Assembly (NCBI RefSeq): GCF_022271405.1
Contig: NZ_JAJNAL010000039.1
Span: 1-46,965, forward strand
DNA from: Rhodopseudomonas infernalis
GTDB lineage: Bacteria > Pseudomonadota > Alphaproteobacteria > Rhizobiales > Xanthobacteraceae
Length of the DNA: 46,965 nucleotides
Direction: 5' to 3'
The notes beneath the pieces were generated by a model. The model had not been told where the DNA came from. It did not search any database and saw only the letters and a list, made by a program, of their open reading frames with translations. Positions 34,027-43,869 of the stretch are shown piece by piece. How positions within the stretch are numbered: position 1 is the stretch's first letter; the number at the start of each line of letters is the position of its first letter. The translations under genes and the position numbers were made by a program.

Positions 34027-35268
34027 GTGGACACGCTGAAAGCACGCGATGCGCAGGACGTCGAAGACGTCGTGCGCGCCGCCATCGCCAATGAGCAGCC
34101 GCTCGAAATCGTCGGCCACGGCACCAAGCGGCAGGTCGGCCAGCCGATGGCGACCAATGCAGTGCTGGATCTGTCGGCGCTTAATGCCGTGGTCGCTTAC
34201 GAGCCCAACGAACTGATCATCACCGTGCAGGCCGGCGCGCCGCTCGCCGACGTTCTGTCGCTGATCGATTCCAAGAACCAGCAATTCGCCTTCGAGCCGA
34301 TGAACACCGCGCTGCTGCTCGGCACCGTCGAAACCGAGGGCACCGTCGGCGGCATGATCGCGGCCGGACTCGCCGGGCCGCGCCGCATCAAGTCCGGCGG
34401 TGCGCGCGATCATCTGCTCGGCGCCCACGCGGTGTCGGGCTTCGGCGAGAGCTTCAAGGCCGGCGGCAAGGTGGTGAAGAACGTCACCGGCTACGACCTC
34501 TGCAAGCTGCTGGCCGGCTCCTGGGGCACGCTGGCGGCGACCACGGAAGCCACGTTGAAGGTGACGCCGCGGCCGGAATGCGAGCGCACGCTGCTGCTGC
34601 GCGGCCTCGACGACGTCGCCGCCAACAAGGTGATGACCGCGGCGCTCGGCTCGCCCTACGATGTCAGCGGCGCGGCGCATCTGCCGGGCTCGGCGCTGCG
34701 CACCTCCGGCGGCGCGCTCGGCGACATCGCGCAACCCGACCAGGCGCTGACCCTGCTGCGGCTCGAGGGCATCACCTCGTCAGCGAGCCACCGCGCCGAG
34801 TCGCTGCGCCAGATGCTGGCGATCTATGGCGCGGCCGAGCTGATCACCGACGAAACCTCGGCGGCGCTGTGGTGCGCGGTGCGTGACGTCGAGCCGTTCG
34901 CGGCGGCTGGCCCGCGCGCGTTGTGGCCGGTCTGGCGGATCGTGTGCCCGCCGGCTTCGGGCGGCGCGTTCGGCCAGGCGCTGCAGCGGGAGAGCGGCGG
35001 CGAGGTGATCTACGATTGGGGCGGCGGCCTGATCTGGGCAGCGCTGCCGCCGGCCACCGATGCCCACGCCAAGGCGCTGCGCCAGCGCGTCGACAAGATC
35101 GGCGGCCACGCCACGCTGATCCGGGCCGGCGACGACGTTCGCGCCAGTGTCGACGTGTTCCCGCCGCAGCCTGCCGGGCTGGCGGCGCTGGGGCAGCGGG
35201 TGAAGCAGAGCTTCGATCCCAGGAACGTTCTCAATCGCGGCCGGTTGTCGCGTGGAACCGCAGCATGA
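34027..35268 (+). CDS. glcE: Glycolate oxidase subunit GlcE (FAD-binding)
   Basis: A 413-residue FAD-binding subunit. FAD-domain features are IVGHGTKRQVGQP, LIITVQAGAPLADV, TVGGMIAAGLAGPRR and GGKVVKNVTGYDLCKLLAGSWGTLA. The protein then diverges to the GlcE C-terminus. The GTG start at 34027 lies after AAGGACG; longer upstream reading would run into the repeat at 33904. It overlaps glcF by ATGA. Confidence 0.93.
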   Translation: MDTLKARDAQDVEDVVRAAIANEQPLEIVGHGTKRQVGQPMATNAVLDLSALNAVVAYEPNELIITVQAGAPLADVLSLIDSKNQQFAFEPMNTALLLGTVETEGTVGGMIAAGLAGPRRIKSGGARDHLLGAHAVSGFGESFKAGGKVVKNVTGYDLCKLLAGSWGTLAATTEATLKVTPRPECERTLLLRGLDDVAANKVMTAALGSPYDVSGAAHLPGSALRTSGGALGDIAQPDQALTLLRLEGITSSASHRAESLRQMLAIYGAAELITDETSAALWCAVRDVEPFAAAGPRALWPVWRIVCPPASGGAFGQALQRESGGEVIYDWGGGLIWAALPPATDAHAKALRQRVDKIGGHATLIRAGDDVRASVDVFPPQPAGLAALGQRVKQSFDPRNVLNRGRLSRGTAA

Positions 35269-36578
35269 AAACTGATTTCACCCTCGCTCAACTCGCCGAT
35301 CCGGATGTCGCCGAGGCGGACAAGATCCTGCGCGCCTGCGTGCATTGCGGGTTCTGCACTGCGACCTGTCCGACCTATGTGCTGCTCGGAGACGAACTCG
35401 ACAGCCCGCGCGGCCGCATCTACCTGATCAAGGACATGCTGGAGAACGACAAGCCGCCGACAGCGGATGTCGTCAAGCATATCGACCGCTGCCTGTCGTG
35501 CCTGGCCTGCATGACGACGTGCCCGTCCGGCGTGAACTACATGCATCTGGTGGATCAGGCGCGGGTGCGCATCGAGCGCGACTATCAGCGGCCGTTCTGG
35601 GACCGTGTGGTCCGCGAGGCATTGTCGTGGATGATGCCGCATCCCGGCATGTTCCGCGTCGGCATGTGGGCGGCGCGCATCCTGCAGCCGTTCGCGGCGC
35701 TGCTGCCGAGCTCGCACGATCTCGCGCGCCCGACACTGCTCGGCCGTATCAAGGCGATGCTGGCGCTGGCGCCGAAGCATCTGCCGGAGCCGGGCCCGGC
35801 TTCCGGCACCTCGTTTCCGGCGCTCGGTCCGAAGCGAGGCCGCGTGGCGCTGCTGCACGGCTGCGCCCAACAGGTGCTGGCGCCGCGGATCAACCGCGCG
35901 GCGATCAATCTGCTGACGCGTCACGGCATCGAGGTGGTGCTCGCCGCCGACGAGGCGTGTTGCGGTGCTCTGATCCATCATCTCGGCCGCGACACCCGCA
36001 CGCTCGACTATGCGCGGACCAACATCAAAGCGTGGCTGCGCGAGATCGATCGTGGCGGTCTCGATGCGATTCTGGTGACGACCTCGGGCTGCGGCACGGT
36101 GATCAAGGACTACGGCTACATGCTGCGCGAGGACCCGGAGTTCGCTGCCTCCGCCGCGCGCGTGTCCGCGCTGGCCAAAGATATCAGCGAGTACGTCAGT
36201 AGTCTGGAGCTGCAATCACAACAGCCGCATGACAATTTGGTGGTCGCTTATCACTCCGCATGCTCGCTGCAACATGGGCAGAAAATCACACGGCTGCCCA
36301 AAGAATTGCTTTCCAAGACCGGATTCGTGGTGAAAGATATCCCAGAGAGTCATTTGTGTTGTGGTTCGGCGGGCACGTACAACATTCTCCAGCCTGACAT
36401 CGCGACCAGATTGCGCGATCGGAAGGTCGCCAACATCGCTTCGGTCAAGCCGGATGTGATTGCTGCGGGCAACATCGGCTGCATGGTGCAGATCGCCAGC
36501 GGAACGGACGTCCCTGTGTTGCACACAATTGAACTGCTCGACTGGGCGACAGGCGGTCCCCGGCCTGCGACAAGCTGA
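35265..36578 (+). CDS. glcF: Glycolate oxidase iron-sulfur subunit GlcF
   Basis: A 437-residue protein with two 4Fe-4S ferredoxin sites, CVHCGFCTATCP and CLSCLACMTTCP, in the N-terminal 85 residues, then two Cys-Cys-Gly (CCG) domains (ADEACCGALIHH and ESHLCCGSAGTY). It transfers electrons from GlcDE to the quinone pool. From about 36210 to 36545, base and codon composition turns visibly less GC-biased (TTG, TTT, AGA, TGT codons) although the frame and motifs are intact, suggesting gene conversion or a junction of different DNA. Confidence 0.95.
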   Translation: MKTDFTLAQLADPDVAEADKILRACVHCGFCTATCPTYVLLGDELDSPRGRIYLIKDMLENDKPPTADVVKHIDRCLSCLACMTTCPSGVNYMHLVDQARVRIERDYQRPFWDRVVREALSWMMPHPGMFRVGMWAARILQPFAALLPSSHDLARPTLLGRIKAMLALAPKHLPEPGPASGTSFPALGPKRGRVALLHGCAQQVLAPRINRAAINLLTRHGIEVVLAADEACCGALIHHLGRDTRTLDYARTNIKAWLREIDRGGLDAILVTTSGCGTVIKDYGYMLREDPEFAASAARVSALAKDISEYVSSLELQSQQPHDNLVVAYHSACSLQHGQKITRLPKELLSKTGFVVKDIPESHLCCGSAGTYNILQPDIATRLRDRKVANIASVKPDVIAAGNIGCMVQIASGTDVPVLHTIELLDWATGGPRPATS

Positions 36579-36648
36579 GCGTTGCAGGCCCTGCTGGCGG
36601 ATGGCGTGATTGCCGAACTGGGGCGATCCGCCCAACAGGAGGACGACG

Positions 36649-37764
36649 ATGGCGAAGGACAAGAAGTCCAAAAAGAACAAGGCGGACAAGAAGGACAAGA
36701 AAGCCAAAAAGTCCGACAAGGCGAAGCTGCTGCTGAGCGCTAAGAAGAGCAAGAAGGACGGCAAGAAGTCCGCCAGGAAGTCCGAGAAAACAACCGCCAA
36801 GAAGGCCCCCAAGCCGGCTAGCAAGAAGGCCGGAAGCAAGCCCGGCAAGACTCCCGTAAAGTCCCCCGCCAAATCCCCCGCAACGACATCATCCGCCAAG
36901 ACGGGCTCGTCGAAGAAGGGCTCATCGAAGAAGGCCGTCGTCCCCAAGGCTTCTTCCAAGACCAGCAAGCCTGCCGGTCAGAAGCCGGGCGCATCGGCGA
37001 AGTCCGCTGCAAAGAAGAAGGTCGTCGCAGCCAAGGCGCCAGCCAAGAAGACTGCGGCGAAGACAACTAAGACGGCTTCCAGCCAGCCAGCTCCGGCCGG
37101 CAAAGCGTTGAAGGCCAAGGTGCCCGCCAAGTCACCTGCCAAGGCCCCCACCAAGGCAGCGAAGGCCTCATCGGCGGCCGCCAAGACGCCCGAGAAGACA
37201 CCAGCCAAAGCGCCGAAGCCGAGGACGTCCAAATCGGCTGCGCCGAAGCCGAAAACGTCTGACGCGCCCGAGGCCGCTCCGCAGGAGTCGCCGAGCGAAC
37301 TCCTCGAGGCGATCGACGCGGCTGCGCCCGCCGAGGCGCCGGCGGTCACCAAGGTCGCCAAGCCGCGGAAGCCGCGGGCGAAGAAGCCGGTGGCCCCCCC
37401 GATCCCGGATCCGGAAGGCACCGAAGAAGCTTCGGCGCCGGACGCGGATGGCGGAGACCGCAAAGCGGCTTCGGCCGATCTCGACGAGCCAGAGTCCGAA
37501 GCGCCGCCGCCCACCTCCTCGTCCGATGAGCCTGCGGATGAAGAAGCTGCAGAGCCGGAGGTCGAACCAGCGGCCTTTGAAGAGCCGGCTTCCGAAGAGC
37601 CTGCCGACGACGAGCCCGCAGAGCCATTTCCGGCGGAGGCCGAGGCTGGCCACGAGGACAACGTGCCGGTCGAGAAGCCTTCGGTTCAGGACGACGACGA
37701 GGATGCGGAGCCGGACGAGCAGAACACAGGCGACGAAAAGCCGAGGACCCCGGACTCGGTCTGA
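36649..37764 (+). CDS. Histone H1-like bipolar Lys/Ala/Pro-rich protein
   Basis: A 371-residue protein with no recognised fold. The N-terminal ~235 residues are Lys/Ala/Pro/Ser-rich with many PAKSPAKAPTK and KKAPKPASKK units, like the C-terminal tail of histone H1 or the AlgP/HC1-type histone-like proteins. The C-terminal ~135 residues are Glu/Asp/Pro-rich (EEPASEEPADDEPAEP). The whole chain should be disordered and strongly charge-polarised. A strong SD (AGGAGGA) lies before ATG 36649. It is monocistronic, ending at a terminator. DNA or RNA compaction by the basic half, with self-inhibition by the acidic tail, is inference. Confidence 0.8.
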   Translation: MAKDKKSKKNKADKKDKKAKKSDKAKLLLSAKKSKKDGKKSARKSEKTTAKKAPKPASKKAGSKPGKTPVKSPAKSPATTSSAKTGSSKKGSSKKAVVPKASSKTSKPAGQKPGASAKSAAKKKVVAAKAPAKKTAAKTTKTASSQPAPAGKALKAKVPAKSPAKAPTKAAKASSAAAKTPEKTPAKAPKPRTSKSAAPKPKTSDAPEAAPQESPSELLEAIDAAAPAEAPAVTKVAKPRKPRAKKPVAPPIPDPEGTEEASAPDADGGDRKAASADLDEPESEAPPPTSSSDEPADEEAAEPEVEPAAFEEPASEEPADDEPAEPFPAEAEAGHEDNVPVEKPSVQDDDEDAEPDEQNTGDEKPRTPDSV

Positions 37765-37791
37765 TCAGCCATCGCATCACGCCTCATACCG

Positions 37792-37824
37792 AAAGACCGC
37801 GGCGCCCCCGCGGTCTTTGCTTTT
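37792..37824 (+). terminator. Rho-independent terminator after H1-like gene
   Basis: An 11-bp stem (AAAGACCGCGG / CCGCGGTCTTT) with loop CGCCC continues into TGCTTTT, 28 bp past the stop. Confidence 0.92.
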
Positions 37825-37830
37825 GGAGCC

Positions 37831-38188
37831 ATGGCGGCGCTTGGGCGATCTGATGCGCAGGTCGGTATCCCGAAACGAGGCGAATCGCTGACATTCGATG
37901 GCCAGAGCCCACGTCATAGGTCTGTCATATTCGCCGAAAGTGTTGCTCTCGCAGCCGAATTTGGCCGCGGTAAGTGGGAACTATTCGCAAATCAGTTGTC
38001 AAACTGCAACACCCCACAACTACTCGTGATTGAAAGGGCTGAATTGCTCAAAAAACAGGCAGCTGCTTGTGTTTTTTGCTTCACGGTTCCGACCCTTCGC
38101 CGCAGATTGTGTGTGAGTTACTTAGCAGGTCGATGTCGCGTCTCTTGGACTTCGGGTCGGGCTGGATTTTAAATCGATGGGGATCACA
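37831..38188 (+). promoter_or_regulatory. Long AT-richer leader of the porin gene with inverted repeat
   Basis: This ~360-bp stretch has no convincing gene; an open frame through it has neither an SD nor a recognisable product. At 38050-38077 an imperfect palindrome runs AAAAAACAGGCAGCTGCTTG and ends GTTTTTT, centred on GCAGCTGC. It could form an attenuator or bidirectional hairpin. The ATTTTAAATCGATGGGGATC stretch just before the start provides a GGGG-type ribosome site. Confidence 0.5.
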
Positions 38189-39118
38189 ATGAACAAAGCA
38201 CTTCTGTCGGTCGCGGCTCTGCTCGCTGTCGGCGCAACTTCGGCCTCCGCCGCCGATCTGCCCGCGAAAGTTTACACCAAGGCTCCGCCGATCGTGGCGG
38301 TCGATCCCTGGGACATCGCTTTCGGCACCTCGATCTCGAGTGAATACGTGTTCCGCGGCATCACCCAGTCCAACCATCAGCCGTCGGTGACCGGCTACTT
38401 CGAGCCGCGCTACAACATCAATCCGAACCTGCAGCTCTATGCCGGTGTGTCGGCCTCGAGCATCTCGTTCACCAACCGCGCCGCGGTCGAGATCGATGGA
38501 TACGCCGGTATCCGCCCGACCTTCGGTCCGGTCGCGTTCGACTTCGGCTTCTGGTACTACGGTTATCCGGGCGGCCAGTGCATCGACTACGTGCAGGGCG
38601 GCGGCGTGGTTTGCCCGCTCGGATCGAGCGCCATCTTCAACGGCAACGCCATGAAGAAGGACGTGTCGTTCTACGAAGTGTACGGAAAGGTGAACTACAC
38701 CTTCAACGACGTCTTCACCGCCGGTGCCAGCGTCAACTACTCGCCGGACTTCCTGCGCTTCGGTACCGAAGGCACCTACGCCGCGGTGAACGCCAAGATC
38801 ACCATGCCGAGCAATTTCTTCGGCACCAGCGGCATCGGTTCGTACATCTCGGGTGAGTACGGCCGTCAGTGGCTGGGCACGACCGACGCGTTCTACCTGT
38901 TCACGGCTCTGCCGGACTACAACACCTGGAACGTCGGCGTCGGCTTCACCTACAAGGTGTTCACGCTCGACCTGCGCTACACCGACACCGATCTCTCCAA
39001 GGGTGGCTGCCAGGCGATCACCTCGGACTTCACTTCGAACGGCGTGACCTCCAACTGGTGCGGCGCCCGTTTCGTGGCGAAGCTGTCGGCCGATCTGTCG
39101 CTGGCCAGCGTCAAGTAA
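38189..39118 (+). CDS. TorF-family putative outer-membrane porin
   Basis: A 309-residue beta-barrel protein. A Sec signal peptide (MNKALLSVAALLAVGATSASA) is followed by alternating strand patterns of the TIGR02001/TorF family: FGTSISSEYVFRGITQSNHQ, YAGVSASSI, EIDGYAGIRPTFGPVAFDFG and WNVGVGFTYKVFTLDLRYTDTD. It ends in aromatic-poor KLSADLSLASVK. ATG 38189 is preferred; ATG 38177 in frame would add four residues. It has its own leader and terminator. Confidence 0.87.
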   Translation: MNKALLSVAALLAVGATSASAADLPAKVYTKAPPIVAVDPWDIAFGTSISSEYVFRGITQSNHQPSVTGYFEPRYNINPNLQLYAGVSASSISFTNRAAVEIDGYAGIRPTFGPVAFDFGFWYYGYPGGQCIDYVQGGGVVCPLGSSAIFNGNAMKKDVSFYEVYGKVNYTFNDVFTAGASVNYSPDFLRFGTEGTYAAVNAKITMPSNFFGTSGIGSYISGEYGRQWLGTTDAFYLFTALPDYNTWNVGVGFTYKVFTLDLRYTDTDLSKGGCQAITSDFTSNGVTSNWCGARFVAKLSADLSLASVK

Positions 39119-39144
39119 ATCCCCCCTTTCTCCAGGGGCTTATC

Positions 39145-39177
39145 AAGGGCGGCAGAGCAATCTGCCGCCCTTTTCGT
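39145..39177 (+). terminator. Rho-independent terminator after porin
   Basis: An 11-bp stem (AAGGGCGGCAG / CTGCCGCCCTT) with loop AGCAAT continues into TTCGTTT. Confidence 0.93.
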
Positions 39178-39265
39178 TTGCGAGGGCTGTTGCTGCAGTG
39201 TGCTGATGAAAGGCCTGGACTGATAAAAGCCAGATTGCCGCTGGGTTGATCCCGCTCGGCTCGCC

Positions 39266-39394
39266 ATGCCGTCATCGCTCTGGCTTGTCCGGGCACCTCG
39301 GTATCCCAGAGCGTTCGTTGGTCCGCTCGAGCTCGTGAACACACGATCTGCAAGACTGGATCACCCGCTTTCGCGGGTGACGACGCTTGGAACG
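39266..39394. repeat. Dispersed repeat, GTATCCCAGAG type (family E)
   Basis: It contains CTCGGTATCCCAGAGCGTTC and then an inverted pair TGGATCACCCGC / GCGGGTGACGA. The GTATCCCAGAG..TCGTTG core recurs at 46839-46918. It occupies the gap between the convergent porin and ABC transporter genes; no gene is seen in 39178-39412. Confidence 0.7.
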
Positions 39395-39412
39395 GTGGAA
39401 CCGCCTTCCTGC

Positions 39413-41161
39413 TCAGCCTCCCGCTGGCGCCGGGCTTTGCACCTTGTCCTGGAGCTCGAAGATATCGCCGGCTCGGCTCAGCACGGCGTTGCGCTGATGG
39501 AAGGCGTCGAGCGTCGAGCGGTGGCCGATCGACACGATGGTGGTGCCCGGCAGCTTGCGATCGAGCAGGCGGTACAGCGTGGCTTCGGACGGCTCGTCGA
39601 GCGAGGCGGTGGCCTCGTCTAGGAACAGATATTGTGGCGCGTGGAGCAGCGCGCGGGCGACGCCGAGCCGCTGCTGCTCGCCGAGTGACAACGTTCTGTT
39701 CCAATGGCCGTGCTCGCCGAGGCGATCTGCCAGTGCGGGCAGGCCGACCTCCTTCAGCACCTCACCGACCTGCGCGGCGGTGAAAGCGCTGGTTTCGGAT
39801 GGGTAGACGATCGCGGCCTGCAACTCGCCGACCGGGAAGTACGGCCGCTGTGGCAGCATCATCAGCGTAGCGTCGGCCGGGATCGCGATCGAGCCGGAGC
39901 CGAACGGCCAGATCCCCGAAATGGCCCGAAACAGTGTCGACTTGCCGGAGCCCGACGGGCCGGCGATCAGGGTCCGCTCCTTGGTGTTGATCTGAAAATC
40001 GTCGGCGGCGATCAGCGGCTGCCCGGCCGGCAGCGTCAGCTTCAGGTTGTCGAAGGCGATGGCGTCGCTGCTGCTGCGGATTCGGGCCACTCCGGGATTG
40101 GCGCGCAGCGCATCGGCGCTCTTGATCGCCGTCTCGAAGCCGTCGAGTCGGGCGACGACGGATTGCCATTCGGCGAGGGTGCGATACGCGGTGATGAAGA
40201 ACGACAACGAATCCTGCACGCTGCTGAATGCGGACGCAGTCTGCATCAGGCCGCCGAGCTGGACCTTTCCGGCGAAATAGGCCGGTGCGACCAGGATGTA
40301 GGGGAAGATGATCGAGGCTTGCGAGTAGCTCGCCGTGAACGCGGTGAGCTTCTTGGTGCGGGTCATGATCCGCATGAAGTTGTCGGCCACCAGCCCGAAC
40401 CGCGACGCCAGCTTGCCGCGTTCGGCCGGCTCGCCACGCAGCAGCGCGATCTGTTCGGCGTTCTCCCGCGCCCGCACCAGGTTGAAGCGGAAATCGGCTT
40501 CGAAGCGCTGCTGGCGGAAGTTCAGATCGGCGAGCGGTGAGCCGATCCAGTGCGTCAGCGCCGTGCCGACGATCGCGTAGATCAGCGCGCCCCACACCAG
40601 ATAGCCCGGGATCGGAATGTCCCGCCCGAACACGTGCAGCGGCGCCTCGTCGGACAGACCCCACAGGATCACCACAAAGGAGGCGAGGGTGACCACCGCG
40701 TTGAGCAGCCCGACGCCCAGCAACAGCGTCCGCTCGACGAACAGCTGGGTGTCTTCGGCGATCCGCTGGTCCGGGTTATCGGCGGCGTCGCCAAGGAGCT
40801 GCATCTTGTAGTGGTTGGCGTCGTGCAGCCAGTCGCCGAGATAGCGCTCGGTCATCCAACGCCGCCAGCGGATCTGCAGCCATTGGTTGAGATAGAGCTG
40901 ATAGACCTTGAGCGCGATGAAGATCGCCGCGAGCACGCAGAAATAGCTGAGCTGATAGACGAAGACGTCGAAGTTCCGCTCCTGCAGCGCGGTGTAGAAC
41001 ACGTTGTTCCAGCGGTTGAACAGCACCGATAGTCCGACGACGGCGAGTTCGATGACCACCACCGCCGTCAGCAGCGTCCATCCCATGCGTTTGTCTTCGG
41101 ATTTGAAGTAGGGCGCGGCGATCCGCCAGACGGTGGCGAGGGTGGATCGGATATTTGTCAC
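39413..41161 (-). CDS. ABC transporter, SbmA/BacA-like membrane domain fused to ATPase (YddA type)
   Basis: A 582-residue fused transporter. The N-terminal ABC_membrane_2 (SbmA/BacA-like) domain has about six helices (residues ~25-300; VLFNRWNNVFYTALQERNFD). The C-terminal ATPase has Walker A GPSGSGKST, signature LSLGEQQRLGVARALL, Walker B YLFLDEATASLD and the H-loop His in VSIGHR. Relatives import peptides or very-long-chain fatty-acid derivatives; BacA itself lacks an ATPase. GTG 41161 with GGAGAAG upstream is chosen; an in-frame start further out at 41341 is poorly supported. It is divergent from lldP; the 254-bp gap 41162-41415 shows no gene. Confidence 0.9.
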   Translation of the reverse strand: MTNIRSTLATVWRIAAPYFKSEDKRMGWTLLTAVVVIELAVVGLSVLFNRWNNVFYTALQERNFDVFVYQLSYFCVLAAIFIALKVYQLYLNQWLQIRWRRWMTERYLGDWLHDANHYKMQLLGDAADNPDQRIAEDTQLFVERTLLLGVGLLNAVVTLASFVVILWGLSDEAPLHVFGRDIPIPGYLVWGALIYAIVGTALTHWIGSPLADLNFRQQRFEADFRFNLVRARENAEQIALLRGEPAERGKLASRFGLVADNFMRIMTRTKKLTAFTASYSQASIIFPYILVAPAYFAGKVQLGGLMQTASAFSSVQDSLSFFITAYRTLAEWQSVVARLDGFETAIKSADALRANPGVARIRSSSDAIAFDNLKLTLPAGQPLIAADDFQINTKERTLIAGPSGSGKSTLFRAISGIWPFGSGSIAIPADATLMMLPQRPYFPVGELQAAIVYPSETSAFTAAQVGEVLKEVGLPALADRLGEHGHWNRTLSLGEQQRLGVARALLHAPQYLFLDEATASLDEPSEATLYRLLDRKLPGTTIVSIGHRSTLDAFHQRNAVLSRAGDIFELQDKVQSPAPAGG

Positions 41162-41415
41162 AGGCTGAGCTTCTCCGGATGCGGCGCCTCCGAACGGCGG
41201 CGCGCTAGACGAAAGTTGTAGGTAAATCGACCTACCGCGGCTTGTCGCGCCCCTTTGTCGCACCCTAGCATGAAGCCAACGGCGGGGGATGGTAGCTGGC
41301 CGATTTCGCGAGGTTGTGAGCGGCAGTGCGCTGCGGCTCAATTACCCGCGCGGCGCGCTCCCTTCTTGGTATCGGCAGAAAAAGCCGGCCGCTCGAACTC
41401 CAGGGAGGAATTCGG

Positions 41416-43080
<1,665 letters not shown>

Positions 43081-43101
43081 CCATCCGGAACCGCGACGGT
43101 G

Positions 43102-43137
43102 CAACCCCCGCGGCGCGAGCCGCGGGGGTTGACGTTT
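43102..43137 (+). terminator. Rho-independent terminator after lldP
   Basis: A perfect 12-bp stem (CAACCCCCGCGG / CCGCGGGGGTTG) with a 6-nt loop is followed by ACGTTTT. Confidence 0.88.
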
Positions 43138-43212
43138 TCAGGGTGGTCGCAATCTGGCCAAGCCGGCTGCGTGCGGGATAAACAGAGATCCGGCCACCAC
43201 ACCCGACGAGGC

Positions 43213-43629
43213 ATGATGCGACCAACTTCCCTGCTGACCTTCGCCGCATTTGCAGCATCGCTCCTGGCTGGATCCGCCGGCGTCGCGCCGGCGCAGCCCG
43301 CGAGCGAATTCCCGTTCGAACTGGAGATGACGCTCGACGCGCCGCCCAAGCCCGGGTCGAAGCGAATCCCCTCGATCGAGATCGACGACAAGGGCGAAGC
43401 CCGGCTGGAGCTGTGGTGCAAAGGCGGCTCGGGGCAATTCTCGGTGGCCGGCAACACCGTGATCTTCGTCCCCGGCACCATCGACAATCGCGCTTGCCCA
43501 CCCGACCGCGCCCAAGCCGACGACGCCCTGCTGGCCGCGCTCTCGGCCGCAACCACATGGTCGCGTCAGGGCGACACTGTCACCTTCACGGGCGGCGAGA
43601 CGCTGCGGTTTCGGCTGAATACGAACTAA
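43213..43629 (+). CDS. Exported META/HslJ-like domain protein
   Basis: A 138-residue secreted protein. The signal peptide ends AGVAPAQ (~26). The body (LWCKGGSGQFSVAGNTVIFV ... NRACPPD ... DALLAALSAATTWSRQGDTVTFTGGETLRFRL) follows the META/HslJ pattern, with two Cys that may pair. Such proteins are periplasmic and poorly understood. The tandem start codons ATGATG (43213, 43216) leave the exact start open. Confidence 0.65.
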   Translation: MMRPTSLLTFAAFAASLLAGSAGVAPAQPASEFPFELEMTLDAPPKPGSKRIPSIEIDDKGEARLELWCKGGSGQFSVAGNTVIFVPGTIDNRACPPDRAQADDALLAALSAATTWSRQGDTVTFTGGETLRFRLNTN

Positions 43630-43653
43630 CTCAGGCGAGCCAAGACCTCTCCC

Positions 43654-43770
43654 CGTCATTGCGAGCCAACGGGTCGGCGCAAAGCGCCGCCCGATGACAG
43701 GCTCCGCGAAGCAATCCAGCGCCGTGCATGGGGCGTGGATTGCTTCGTCGCTTCGCTCCTCGCAATGACG
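43654..43770. repeat. Dispersed inverted repeat, CGTCATTGCGAG type (family B, long form)
   Basis: A 117-bp element with the same ends as 33904-33985 (CGTCATTGCGAG ... CTCGCAATGACG) and the inner GAAGCAATCCAGCGCCGTGC / GTGGATTGCTTCGTCG pair, but with an extra ~35-bp GC-rich arm (GGCGCAAAGCGCC). Confidence 0.92.
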
Positions 43771-43810
43771 AGAGCGTAGAGTCGGTTCTCCAAGTAAACG
43801 CCCCATCGTT

Positions 43811-43850
43811 CGTCATTCCGGGTTCGCGCTGCGCGCGCCCCGGAATGACG
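43811..43850. repeat. Dispersed inverted repeat, CGTCATTCCGGG type (family D)
   Basis: Arms CGTCATTCCGGG / CCCCGGAATGACG flank a GC-rich loop (TTCGCGCTGCGCGCG). It sits between family B and the minus-strand oxidoreductase stop; no gene is seen in 43630-43869. Confidence 0.9.
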
Positions 43851-43869
43851 AGAGTGCGGGTCGCGAGTG

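Noticed and set aside
37831-38172. Open frame of 113 codons in the porin leader
   Set aside because: No SD, no recognisable product, starts just after a terminator and ends at the porin start; better read as a leader.
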